DNA of 64,000 bases from Alphaproteobacteria bacterium. Lineage in GTDB: Bacteria; Pseudomonadota; Alphaproteobacteria; Micropepsales; Micropepsaceae. Under the pieces are notes generated by a model that saw only the letters and a program-made list of their open reading frames with translations, ran no database searches and was not told where the DNA came from. The position numbers and the translations under genes are program-made. Of the stretch, positions 1 to 8,148 are shown one piece after another (the stretch's first letter is position 1; the number at the start of each line of letters is the position of its first letter). Location: assembly GCA_947474565.1 (NCBI GenBank), contig CANJIS010000001.1:62001-126000 (forward strand), written 5' to 3'.

Positions 1-23
1 TAATACTCAGTCGGGTTGGTCAT
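1..23 (-). CDS. clpP: ATP-dependent Clp protease proteolytic subunit (5' end only, tentative)
   Basis: Only the first seven codons lie in the window (M-T-N-P-T-E-Y), read leftward from an ATG whose complement CAT is at 21-23. An AAAGGCC stretch about eight bases upstream could be its ribosome binding site. The identification rests mainly on position: in alphaproteobacteria clpP normally follows tig on the same strand, and this start lies just downstream of the tig terminator. The visible residues are compatible with a ClpP N terminus, but too few are present to prove the family. Confidence 0.45.
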
Positions 24-115
24 GGGCGCAGGCCTTTGATTCGGATCGGATGCTCTCAATATAGGGTGCCGAATCCCCAATGTCATTCCCGGCACTCCAC
101 GGCGCCCGCCAAACA

Positions 116-143
116 AAAAGGCCGGGCTTTCGCCCGGCCTTTT
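116..143 (-). terminator. Rho-independent terminator of tig
   Basis: A perfect 12-base-pair stem (AAAAGGCCGGGC / GCCCGGCCTTTT) closes on a TTTC loop, with T-runs on both strands. It lies immediately after the tig stop codon. Near-identical hairpins follow glnA (7893-7920) and sit between the acylase gene and pckA (10516-10545), so this is a reused terminator cassette. Confidence 0.85.
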
Positions 144-145
144 GA

Positions 146-1504
146 TTAGCCCTTGATGCTCTCCGGAATATCATCCGGGTCGTGGAACAGGGTTTCGCGG
201 TCCACGGCCTTGTCGGTGACCTGGGCCAGTTCCGCGATGAAGTCCACCACCTTGTCTTCGAAGATGGGGGCGCGGATTTCGGCCTGAGCCTGTTGGTTGG
301 AGCTGTAGAACTTGAACACTTCCTGCTCCTGGCCGGGGAACTGGCGGGCGCGGCTCATGATGGCGCGCTGCACTTCGTCGTTGGCCACGGTGATGCCGTT
401 CTGCTCACCGATCTTGCCCAGCACCAGGCCAAGGCGCACGCGGCGTTCGGCGATGCGCCGATACTCCTCGCGCAGCTTTTCTTCCGAACCGGCTTCTTCT
501 TCGGCGGTCTTGCCTTCGCGCTTCAGTTCATCGAGCACCTGGGCCCAGATATTGGCGAACTCGGTTTCCACCATGGCGGGCGGCAGCGGGAAATCATGCG
601 CTTCGTCCAGCGCGTCCAGAATGCGGCGCTTCAGATGCACGCGGCTGGCGCGGGTGTAATCGGCCTTGATCTGCTCGCGGATGCGTTCGCTGAGCTGGCC
701 CAGATCGGTCATGCCCAGCTTCTGCGCCAGGGCGTCATCGATCTTGGATTCTTCCGGCGCCTTCACCTCATTAACGGTGACCTTGAACAAAGCGGCTTTG
801 CCGGCCAGGTCGGGGGCGTGATACTCGGCGGGGAACGACACGTTCACATCGCGGGCTTCACCGGCCTTGGCGCCGATCAGCTGTTCTTCAAAGCCCGGAA
901 TGAACTGGCCCGAGCCGAGCGTAAGGTTAAAGCCTTCGCCCTTGCCGCCTTCGAATTCCACGCCATAGACGCTGCCGATGAAATCGATCACCACGGTGTC
1001 GTCTTTCTGGGCGGCTTCGCCTTCGGCGCGGGCGACATAGTTGCGGCTCTGCTTGGCGATATTGTCCAGCGCTTCCTTCACATCGGCGTCGCCAACGTCT
1101 GAGGTCAGGCGCTCAACCTTGAGCTGGCTGACATCGGTGGTGGTGAACTCCGGCATAAGGTCCACGGTGACGGTGAACTGAAGGTCGGCCTTGCCGTCCA
1201 CCACTTCCTGCACATCGCCAACCGGCTCGATGCGCGGCGTGATGGCGGGCTTGAGCTGATTGTCGCTGATCGCCTTCTGGCTGCCCTCGTCCACCGCTTC
1301 CTGCACGACTTCGCCCATCACGGACTTGCCGAACTGCTTTTTCAGGAACGAGACCGGCGCCTTGCCCGGACGAAAGCCCTTGAGATTGACGCGGCCCTTC
1401 ATCTCTTCGAGCCGCTTGGTGACGCGGCTGTCGAGCTCGCTGGCGGGGATGGTCACCGCATATACGCGGCGCAGGTCCTCGGAAGCGGTTTGGGTAATCT
1501 GCAT
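146..1504 (-). CDS. tig: Trigger factor, ribosome-associated chaperone and peptidyl-prolyl isomerase
   Basis: This is a 452-residue protein of normal length for trigger factor. The N-terminal ribosome-binding domain carries the signature GFRPGKAP at residues 43-50. The FKBP-type isomerase domain lies at about 155-250 (DDTVVIDFIG, then GSGQFIPGFEEQLIG), followed by a long helical chaperone region. It binds at the ribosomal exit tunnel and shields nascent chains in the cytoplasm. The gene is followed by its own terminator and then by a probable clpP start, the usual alphaproteobacterial order linking folding to proteolysis. The ATG at 1504 directly precedes the conserved MQITQT start. Confidence 0.97.
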   Translation of the reverse strand: MQITQTASEDLRRVYAVTIPASELDSRVTKRLEEMKGRVNLKGFRPGKAPVSFLKKQFGKSVMGEVVQEAVDEGSQKAISDNQLKPAITPRIEPVGDVQEVVDGKADLQFTVTVDLMPEFTTTDVSQLKVERLTSDVGDADVKEALDNIAKQSRNYVARAEGEAAQKDDTVVIDFIGSVYGVEFEGGKGEGFNLTLGSGQFIPGFEEQLIGAKAGEARDVNVSFPAEYHAPDLAGKAALFKVTVNEVKAPEESKIDDALAQKLGMTDLGQLSERIREQIKADYTRASRVHLKRRILDALDEAHDFPLPPAMVETEFANIWAQVLDELKREGKTAEEEAGSEEKLREEYRRIAERRVRLGLVLGKIGEQNGITVANDEVQRAIMSRARQFPGQEQEVFKFYSSNQQAQAEIRAPIFEDKVVDFIAELAQVTDKAVDRETLFHDPDDIPESIKG

Positions 1505-1719
1505 GGCTACGTCCCTTACTCTTATATATCTGTGTTGCCCGGCTGGCCCTGGCGGACCCTAAATCCCGGCACCGCCTGGATTTTCGCGGAATTGTTGGAT
1601 TTGGGCGTGCCGATTTACCCGTTTCCCCCTGTCACCGCAACTGGCCGCAACATGCGGGGTTCAAAGGGGTTTGGCCGTCTATGAATGGTGGGATTTCCTG
1701 GCTTATACAGACCCCGCGT

Positions 1720-1802
1720 GCGGTCGTGGCGAAATTGGTAGACGCAGCAGATTTAGGTTCTGCCGGGCAACCGTGGGGGTTCAAGTCCCTCCGACCGCAC
1801 CA
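1720..1802 (+). tRNA. tRNA-Leu (anticodon UAG)
   Basis: The acceptor stem GCGGTCG (1720-1726) pairs with CGACCGC (1792-1798). The anticodon arm GCAGA-TTTAGGT-TCTGC gives anticodon TAG. A long variable arm and the T-arm GGGTTCAAGTCCC follow. The discriminator is A, and CCA is encoded at 1800-1802. The long variable arm and the anticodon fit leucine. The last 22 bases overlap, antisense, the 3' end of the nnr gene on the other strand. Confidence 0.96.
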
Positions 1803-3283
1803 TTCCGAGTGTCGTGAAACAACGCCGCCAGACTTTCCGGCAACATTTCCGGAATGTCTTCGGCAATCAGTCCCGGGCCGAAGCGGCCCGCCGCATCGCC
1901 ATGCAGCCAGGCGGCGGCGGCGGCGGCGGAGCCGGCCTCCATGCCGGCTGCGAACAAGCCGCCGATCATGCCGGCCAGCACATCGCCCGATCCGGCGGTG
2001 GCCAGTGTGGCCGGGGCATTGGCGTTGATGGTGGCGCCGCCGTCGGGGCGGGCGATCACCGTGTCGGCGCCTTTCAGCAATACAATCGCGCCCGCGCGGA
2101 CGGCGGCCGCGCGCACCGCGTCCAGCTTGCTGTCGCTTTCATCCAGCAGGCCGGGAAACAGCCGCTCGAATTCGCCCTCATGCGGCGTGAGGATCGCAGC
2201 ACCCGGGCGGAGGCGATTGAACAGAGCTTCGGGATCATCGGCAAAAACACTGAGCGCATCGGCATCCAGCACCACTTTGCGCCAGGGCGGCCCGGCCAAT
2301 GCCGCTTCCACCAACTGGCGCGCATCTTCATGCACGCCCAGCCCCGGCCCCATCACCACGGTGGAGAGGCGCGTGTCGTCAAACAGATCGGCCAGCCCCC
2401 GCGCGCCTTCGAACGGCTTGATCATGATGGCGGTCAGATGCGCGGCATGGATCGCTACCGCATCCAGCGGCGAGGCCACGCTCACCAGCCCTGCACCGAC
2501 GCGCAGTGCGCCACGCGCCGCCAGCCTTGCTGCGCCGGTGGCATGGGCCGGTCCCGACACCACCACCAGATGGCCGCGGGTGTATTTGTGCCCGCCTGCT
2601 TTCGGCCAGGGATATTTGTCGCCCCACATGGCGGGCGAGCTTTCGCTCAGGTTGGGGCGGATCAGATCCAGCGCACTGTCCGGCAAGCCGATATCGGCCA
2701 GCACGATTTCGCCGCAGGCCTCACGCCCCGGCAGCAGCAGATGCGCCGGTTTCTTGCGGAAGAAAGTGACAGTGAGATCGGCCTTGATGGAGGCGTCGCC
2801 AAGCGCCCTCCCAGTATCGCCGGAAATGCCGCTGGGCACATCCACCGCCACCACCGGGATTTTCAATTCCGTGCATGCCAGCGCCAGATCGCGCGCTCCG
2901 CCTTCCAGCGGCCGCGACAGGCCCGCGCCGAACAGGGCGTCCACCGCCAGCGCTGCGCCATCCAGCACTTTGGGATGCAGCGTCTCGGTGCCGCCACTCC
3001 ATTTGTCGGCCATGGCGGCGGCGTCACCTTTATAGGTCTCGGCTGCCGCCAGCCGCACCTTGAAGCCGCGCTCGCTGAGCAGCCGCGCCACGACAAAACC
3101 ATCGCCGCCATTGTTGCCGGGGCCGCACAGCACCGCAACGGCGCAAGGCGCGAACCGCGCCGCGATGGCGTCTGCCACGGCGCGCCCGGCATTTTCCATC
3201 AGGGTGCGCGTGGGCACGCCCGACATGGCGGCGAAATTGTCGGCCGCCGCCATCTGGGCATTGGTAAGAACTTCGCCGCTCAT
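1781..3283 (-). CDS. nnr: Bifunctional NAD(P)H-hydrate repair enzyme (epimerase plus ADP-dependent dehydratase)
   Basis: This 500-residue protein fuses two domains. The N-terminal YjeF-type epimerase (about 1-210) shows GPGNNGGDGFVVARLL. The C-terminal ADP-dependent dehydratase (about 225-490) shows TPHEGEFERLFPG and the nucleotide-binding AGSGDVLAGMIGGL. Together they restore hydrated NADH and NADPH damaged by heat or by GAPDH. Its start overlaps the amidase stop codon (ATGA type), so the two are probably cotranscribed. The stop codon lies inside the T-arm of the convergent tRNA-Leu, so the last eight codons are the complement of the tRNA 3' end. An nnr gene next to glnB-glnA is common in alphaproteobacteria. 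Confidence 0.95.
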   Translation of the reverse strand: MSGEVLTNAQMAAADNFAAMSGVPTRTLMENAGRAVADAIAARFAPCAVAVLCGPGNNGGDGFVVARLLSERGFKVRLAAAETYKGDAAAMADKWSGGTETLHPKVLDGAALAVDALFGAGLSRPLEGGARDLALACTELKIPVVAVDVPSGISGDTGRALGDASIKADLTVTFFRKKPAHLLLPGREACGEIVLADIGLPDSALDLIRPNLSESSPAMWGDKYPWPKAGGHKYTRGHLVVVSGPAHATGAARLAARGALRVGAGLVSVASPLDAVAIHAAHLTAIMIKPFEGARGLADLFDDTRLSTVVMGPGLGVHEDARQLVEAALAGPPWRKVVLDADALSVFADDPEALFNRLRPGAAILTPHEGEFERLFPGLLDESDSKLDAVRAAAVRAGAIVLLKGADTVIARPDGGATINANAPATLATAGSGDVLAGMIGGLFAAGMEAGSAAAAAAWLHGDAAGRFGPGLIAEDIPEMLPESLAALFHDTRNGAVGGT

Positions 3284-4689
3284 GAAAATCCTTTGGGCGC
3301 TGTCTCGAAATGCGGATCGGCGCGTTGATAGGCCCGCGCCGCCGCCAGCACCCCCGCATCGTCAACCATGCGGCCTGCGATCTGCAAGCCCACCGGCAGC
3401 CCGGCGCGGGTAAAGCCGCAAGGAACAGAAGCGGCAGGCTGCTGGGTGAGGTTGAAAGGAATGGAGAACGGCGTCCAGCTTAGCCATTCAAAGCCATCCT
3501 CCGGCCAGGGCGAAATCTTCTCCACCTCAAAGGCGGGCACCGCCACAGACGGCGTGAGCAGGAAATCAAACCGGGTCATGAATTGGCGCATGGCGCTGGC
3601 GAAGGATAGCCGCGCCATGGTGGCCTGCTGGAAGCGCTTCAGGGAAATCGCTGCCCCCTCCTCCACCATGCGGCGGAAACCCGGATCGAACAGCGCCTTC
3701 TTTTCTTCAGACGCATCGCCGAACAGATAGCCAGCCCCGCTCCACCACAGGGTCTTGAAATCCGCCCTGGCATCGCCGCCTTCGAACAAAGGCGGATCGA
3801 TCTGCTCCACCACCGCGCCCAATTGTTCAAAGCGCTTGGCGGCGGCGGCCACCAGCGCCGCCACTTCGCTGTCGATGTGTTTGGCAAAACCCATGGCGGG
3901 GCTGAAGGCAATGCGTTTGCCTTTCAAGCTCTGGTCCGCCGCGAAAGACTCCGTGACGGGCAGCAGAGCGTGAGGATCGCGCGCATCAGCCTGCGCGATC
4001 ACATCCAGCAGCATCGCGCTGCCTTCGACATCGCGGCTCATCGGCCCGACATGCGCCAGCGTGCCGAACGGCGACAGTGGATAAGCGGGCACCATTCCAT
4101 AGGTCGGCTTCAGGCCGAACACGCCGCTGAAACTTGCGGGAATGCGGATCGAGCCGCCACCATCGGTGCCCAAGGCCAGCGGCGCCAGCCGCGCCGCCAA
4201 AGCCGCCGATGAGCCGCCCGACGATCCGCCCGGCGTCATGTTCAGATTCCAGGGATTGCGCGTGATGCCGGTGAGCGGCGAGTCCGTCACGCCCTTCCAG
4301 CCATATTCGGGCGTGGTGGTCTTGCCCAGCAGCACCGCGCCGGCTTCGCGCAGCCGCGCCACCGACGGTGCATCTTCATTCCAGGCCTGGTTCGGATCAA
4401 CCGTGCGCGAGCCGCGCAATGTGGGCCAGCCCTTGGTCCAGAGCAGATCCTTGATCGCCACCGGCACGCCATCCAGTGCCGAACGGCCTTCGCACTTGGT
4501 CCAGCGCGCTTCGGATTTGCGCGCCTGCTCCAGAGTCGCCGCTTCATCAATCAGGCAAAAGGCGTTGGTGCTTTTGTCCAGCGTGGCGATGCGCCCCAGC
4601 AGCGATTTGGCAACCTCCACCGGCGAGATGCGCTTTGTCTTGAAGCCATCCGACAAGGCGGCGGCGTTCAGCTCCCACAGCTCAGCCAC
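3280..4689 (-). CDS. Amidase-signature family hydrolase
   Basis: This 469-residue protein has the complete amidase-signature catalytic set: Lys80 in VPVAIKD, the cis-serine in GGSSGGSSA (154-162), and the acyl-nucleophile Ser180 in GTDGGGSIRIP. The family hydrolyses amides (GatA, FAAH and aryl amidases). The context gives no substrate. There is no gatB or gatC nearby, so this is unlikely to be the GatA subunit of the amidotransferase. It overlaps the aminotransferase stop by eight bases upstream and nnr by four bases downstream, forming a three-gene minus-strand unit. No signal peptide is seen, so it is probably cytoplasmic. Confidence 0.88.
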   Translation of the reverse strand: MAELWELNAAALSDGFKTKRISPVEVAKSLLGRIATLDKSTNAFCLIDEAATLEQARKSEARWTKCEGRSALDGVPVAIKDLLWTKGWPTLRGSRTVDPNQAWNEDAPSVARLREAGAVLLGKTTTPEYGWKGVTDSPLTGITRNPWNLNMTPGGSSGGSSAALAARLAPLALGTDGGGSIRIPASFSGVFGLKPTYGMVPAYPLSPFGTLAHVGPMSRDVEGSAMLLDVIAQADARDPHALLPVTESFAADQSLKGKRIAFSPAMGFAKHIDSEVAALVAAAAKRFEQLGAVVEQIDPPLFEGGDARADFKTLWWSGAGYLFGDASEEKKALFDPGFRRMVEEGAAISLKRFQQATMARLSFASAMRQFMTRFDFLLTPSVAVPAFEVEKISPWPEDGFEWLSWTPFSIPFNLTQQPAASVPCGFTRAGLPVGLQIAGRMVDDAGVLAAARAYQRADPHFETAPKGFS

Positions 4690-5830
4690 ACAGCCAGACC
4701 TTCAGCCGCGCCAGCGCTTCTTCAATCACCGCGCGCTGCTTGCAGAAGGCAAAGCGCACATAAATCTGGGGACCGCCTTCGGCATAGAAAGCCGAGAGCG
4801 GGATTGCCGCCACCCCGCCTTCCCGCGCCATGCGTTCGCAGAAGGCGCGGTCATTCTCATTGCTGATGCCATCAATGGACGCGGTGAGAAAATAGGTGCC
4901 TTCCGCCGGCAGCACACCGAAGCCCAGCGCCGTCAATCCTTGCGCCAGAAGATCGCGCTTCTGCTGCAGCGCCTTGTTCAACTCCAAAGGAAAATCCATT
5001 TCCCCAGTCAACCCGTGCGCCACGCCCAGTTGCTGCGCCGGCGGCGCGGCAAAGGTGACGAACTGGTGCACATTGGCGATGGCGGTGATCATGTCCTTGG
5101 GGCCCATCACCCAGCCCACGCGCCAGCCGGTGAAGGAAAAGATTTTCCCCGCCGAGCCGATGCGGACACTGCGCTCGCGCATCCCCGGCAGCGACGCGAA
5201 TGGAACATGCTTGCGGCCGTCAAAACTGAAATGCTCATACACTTCATCCGAGATCACCACCGCATCCGTGTTGCGCACGGCATCGGCCAGCAGAGTCAAT
5301 TCCTCTTGGCTGAAGACACGCCCGATGGGGTTGACCGGATTGTTCAGCAGCACCGCCTTCGTCCTGGGCGTGATTGCGGCTTTCAACGCCTCGGCGGTCA
5401 GGCGCCAATCCGGCGGCGACAGAGTGATGGTATTCACCACCAGGCCCGCCGCCTGCGCCAGTGGACGGTAAATATCGAAGGCCGGCTCGATCAGCACGAT
5501 CTCTTCGCCCGGCGCCACCAGGGCAATCAGCGTATCGGCCACCGCTTCGGTGGCCCCCGCCGCCACCACGATTTCGGAGGCGGGGTCGTACTCCAAGCCA
5601 TAGAAGCTGCGGGCATGATCGGCGATGGCCTGGCGCAACGGGAGCACGCCGCGCATCAGGGGATACTGATTGGGGCCTTCCATCAGCGCCTTGGCGGCCA
5701 CGGCGCGCATGCTCACCGGCCCGTCCTGGTCGGGAAAGCCCTGGCCCAGATTGACGGCCTTATGCTCCACGGCCAGGGCGCTCATGGCGGTGAAGATGTT
5801 GGTGGGCATGCGGGAAAAGAGCGGATTCAT
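4682..5830 (-). CDS. Class I/II pyridoxal-phosphate aminotransferase
   Basis: This is a fold-type I aminotransferase of about 382 residues, close to the kynurenine/methionine aminotransferase group. Supporting motifs are GQGFPDQDG near the start, NNPVNPIGRVFS, ISDEVYEHFSFDG (PLP-binding Asp and Tyr), and SAGKIFSFTGWRVGW with the Schiff-base lysine. I chose the ATG at 5830 (MNPLFSRMPTNIF) because the conserved sequence begins there. The reading frame stays open 25 codons further upstream, but that extension runs through the NtrC-like palindrome of the divergent glnB promoter. The exact amino-acid substrate cannot be read from sequence. It is the first gene of a unit with the amidase and nnr. 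Confidence 0.9.
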   Translation of the reverse strand: MNPLFSRMPTNIFTAMSALAVEHKAVNLGQGFPDQDGPVSMRAVAAKALMEGPNQYPLMRGVLPLRQAIADHARSFYGLEYDPASEIVVAAGATEAVADTLIALVAPGEEIVLIEPAFDIYRPLAQAAGLVVNTITLSPPDWRLTAEALKAAITPRTKAVLLNNPVNPIGRVFSQEELTLLADAVRNTDAVVISDEVYEHFSFDGRKHVPFASLPGMRERSVRIGSAGKIFSFTGWRVGWVMGPKDMITAIANVHQFVTFAAPPAQQLGVAHGLTGEMDFPLELNKALQQKRDLLAQGLTALGFGVLPAEGTYFLTASIDGISNENDRAFCERMAREGGVAAIPLSAFYAEGGPQIYVRFAFCKQRAVIEEALARLKVWLCG

Positions 5831-5898
5831 GGGCAGCCACAATCGCAAAGCTTCGCGGCTGCGGAAACCCGGCAAAACAGCCCCATAAACAGGCAGTT

Positions 5899-5915
5899 TG
5901 CACAATTACTGTGCA
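5899..5915 (+). promoter_or_regulatory. Candidate NtrC binding site upstream of glnB
   Basis: TGCAC-N7-GTGCA is a 17-base palindrome with the half-sites and spacing of NtrC (NRI) enhancer sites. It lies about 70 bases upstream of the -24 element of a sigma54-type promoter, which is a typical enhancer distance. The sequence match is clear. NtrC binding itself is inferred, and no ntrC gene is in the window. Confidence 0.7.
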
Positions 5916-5985
5916 TGTTTATTAGCCCCTTTTGCGGGCATAATATTCAAGCCATTGATAGGAAACACAATTTTTTACCGCAAAA

Positions 5986-6003
5986 CCGGCACAAGTCCTG
6001 CAA
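5986..6003 (+). promoter_or_regulatory. Sigma54 (-24/-12) promoter of glnB-glnA
   Basis: CCGGCACAAGTCCTGCAA contains the GG (5988-5989) and GC (6000-6001) separated by exactly ten bases, with GGCAC and TGCA around them as in the -24/-12 consensus. Transcription would start near 6013, leaving a leader of about 40 bases before the glnB ATG. Together with the upstream palindrome it predicts nitrogen-regulated transcription of glnBA. Confidence 0.75.
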
Positions 6004-6012
6004 ATTCGTTAA

Positions 6013-6390
<378 letters not shown>

Positions 6391-6441
6391 CCCCCCGCGA
6401 ACTGATTTCAAGCATCAACTGTTGAAGGGAAGACCAAGACA

Positions 6442-7866
6442 ATGGCCGACAAGAAAGCGACGACTGCTGCCGACATCCTGAAGCTGATCAAGGAGAAGGA
6501 GGTCAAGTATGTGGACATCCGCTTCACCGATCCCAAGGGCAAGTGGCAGCATGTGACCTTCGACCTGATGATGGTCGATGATGACTTCCTGAACAACGGC
6601 ACCATGTTCGACGGCTCCTCGATCGCCGGCTGGAAGGCGATCAATGAGTCCGACATGCTGTTGAAGCCGGATCTGGAAACCGCCGTCATCGATCCCTTCT
6701 TCGCCCAGACCACGCTGATCCTGATCTGCGACGTGCTGGAGCCGACCACCAACCAGAATTACGGCCGTTGCCCGCGCTCCATCGCCAAGGCGGCGGAAGC
6801 CTATGTCAACGCGTCGGGCGTTGGCGACACCACCTATTTCGGCCCGGAAGCCGAATTCTTCATCTTCGACGATGTGCGTTTCGGCGTCGAAATGAACAAG
6901 GGCTATTACTTCCTGGATTCCAAGGAAGGCGCCTACAACACCGGCACCGAATATGAAGGCGGCAATCTGGGCCATCGCCCGGGCGTCAAGGGCGGCTACT
7001 TCCCCGTTCCGCCGGTGGACCATGAACAGGACATGCGCGGCGAAATGCTGGCGATCATGGGCGACATGGGCATCCAGCCGGAAAAGCATCACCACGAAGT
7101 CGCCACCGCGCAGCATGAACTTGGCTTCAAGTTCAACACGCTGACCAAGTGCGGCGATTACATGCAGATCTACAAGTATGTGATCCACCAGGTCGCCAAC
7201 AGCTACGGCAAGTCGGCCACCTTCATGCCCAAGCCCATCAAGGGCGACAATGGTTCGGGCATGCATGTGCATCAGTCGATCTGGAAGGGCGGCAAGCCGC
7301 TCTTCGCCGGTTCGGGCTATGCCGACCTGTCGGACACATGCCTGTTCTATATCGGCGGCATCATCAAGCACGCCAAGGCGCTGAACGCCTTCACCAACCC
7401 GCTCACCAACAGCTACAAGCGCCTGATCCCGGGCTTTGAAGCGCCGGTGCTGCTGGCTTACTCCTCGCGCAACCGTTCGGCGTCCTGCCGCATTCCGTTC
7501 ACCTCGAACCCCAAGGGCAAGCGCGTTGAAGTGCGTTTCCCCGATCCGGGTGCGAACCCCTATCTCGCCTATGCCGCCATGCTGATGGCCGGCCTGGACG
7601 GGATCGAGAACAAGATCCATCCGGGTGGTCCGATGGACAAGGACCTGTATGCGCTGCCGCCGGAAGAATTGGCGAAGGTGCCGCAGGTTTGCGGTTCGCT
7701 GCGCGAAGCGCTGGACAATCTCAAGGCCGACCATGGCTTCCTGCTCAAGGGCGGCGTGTTCAGCCAGGACTTCATCGAGTCCTATATCGATCTGAAGATG
7801 GAAGACGTGTATGCCTTCGAGCACACCCCCCATCCGGTCGAATTCAAGATGTACTATTCGGTCTGA
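6442..7866 (+). CDS. glnA: Type I glutamine synthetase
   Basis: This 474-residue GSI-beta type enzyme makes glutamine from glutamate, ammonia and ATP. It shows the N-terminal FDGSSIAGW signature, the metal and ATP-binding segments PEAEFFIFD and [10 protein letters not shown], and ASCRIPF. The adenylylation tyrosine is in DLYALPPEE, which points to control by GlnE as well as by transcription. It is the second gene of the glnB-glnA operon and ends in a strong terminator hairpin (7893-7920). Confidence 0.98.
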   Translation: MADKKATTAADILKLIKEKEVKYVDIRFTDPKGKWQHVTFDLMMVDDDFLNNGTMFDGSSIAGWKAINESDMLLKPDLETAVIDPFFAQTTLILICDVLEPTTNQNYGRCPRSIAKAAEAYVNASGVGDTTYFGPEAEFFIFDDVRFGVEMNKGYYFLDSKEGAYNTGTEYEGGNLGHRPGVKGGYFPVPPVDHEQDMRGEMLAIMGDMGIQPEKHHHEVATAQHELGFKFNTLTKCGDYMQIYKYVIHQVANSYGKSATFMPKPIKGDNGSGMHVHQSIWKGGKPLFAGSGYADLSDTCLFYIGGIIKHAKALNAFTNPLTNSYKRLIPGFEAPVLLAYSSRNRSASCRIPFTSNPKGKRVEVRFPDPGANPYLAYAAMLMAGLDGIENKIHPGGPMDKDLYALPPEELAKVPQVCGSLREALDNLKADHGFLLKGGVFSQDFIESYIDLKMEDVYAFEHTPHPVEFKMYYSV

Positions 7867-7892
7867 TCCGACCGACCCAGTTAGAGGGGCAA

Positions 7893-7920
7893 GAAAGGCC
7901 GGGCGAAAGCCCGGCCTTTC
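7893..7920 (+). terminator. Terminator of the glnB-glnA operon
   Basis: GAAAGGCCGGGC pairs perfectly with GCCCGGCCTTTC over 12 bases around a GAAA tetraloop, followed by TGTTTCTG. An imperfect second copy of the whole stretch (from GGGGCAA through the T-run) occurs at 8015-8054, on the far side of a palindromic repeat element. Confidence 0.85.
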
Positions 7921-7935
7921 TGTTTCTGAGACGCT

Positions 7936-8012
7936 GCCCTCGCTTACGCTCGGGCGTTCGTCGCTCGAAATGGTCCACTGGACCATTTCGTTCGCTACGC
8001 GAACCGCTCCTC
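7936..8012 (+). repeat. Triple-hairpin intergenic repeat, copy A
   Basis: Three hairpins follow each other. The first (7936-7955) has a GCCC/GGGC stem with a TC/TC internal loop. The second is a 25-base palindrome (7966-7990) with core GGTCCACTGGACC. The third is GTTCGC-TAC-GCGAAC (7990-8004). The element ends CTCACGG. Related copies lie at 20327-20391 and 50124-50205. It is flanked by two imperfect copies of the glnA terminator region (7886-7925 and 8015-8054). The rest of the gap to 8148 holds nothing else I recognise. Confidence 0.8.
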
Positions 8013-8148
8013 ACGGGGCAAAAGGCCGGGCGAAAGCGCGCCCTTTTTGCTTGGGTTCGCAGCCGCACAATTGACTCCGCCGGCGCAAGGACAATGATCC
8101 TCAAGGGGAAAATGTCCCGCCATCCAGGCGGGCTTCCGGGAGGGTCTT

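Noticed and set aside
3280-4689. Amidase as the GatA subunit of the Asp/Glu-tRNA amidotransferase
   Set aside because: There are no gatB or gatC neighbours, the protein is in a unit with an aminotransferase and nnr, and the amidase signature alone cannot distinguish them.
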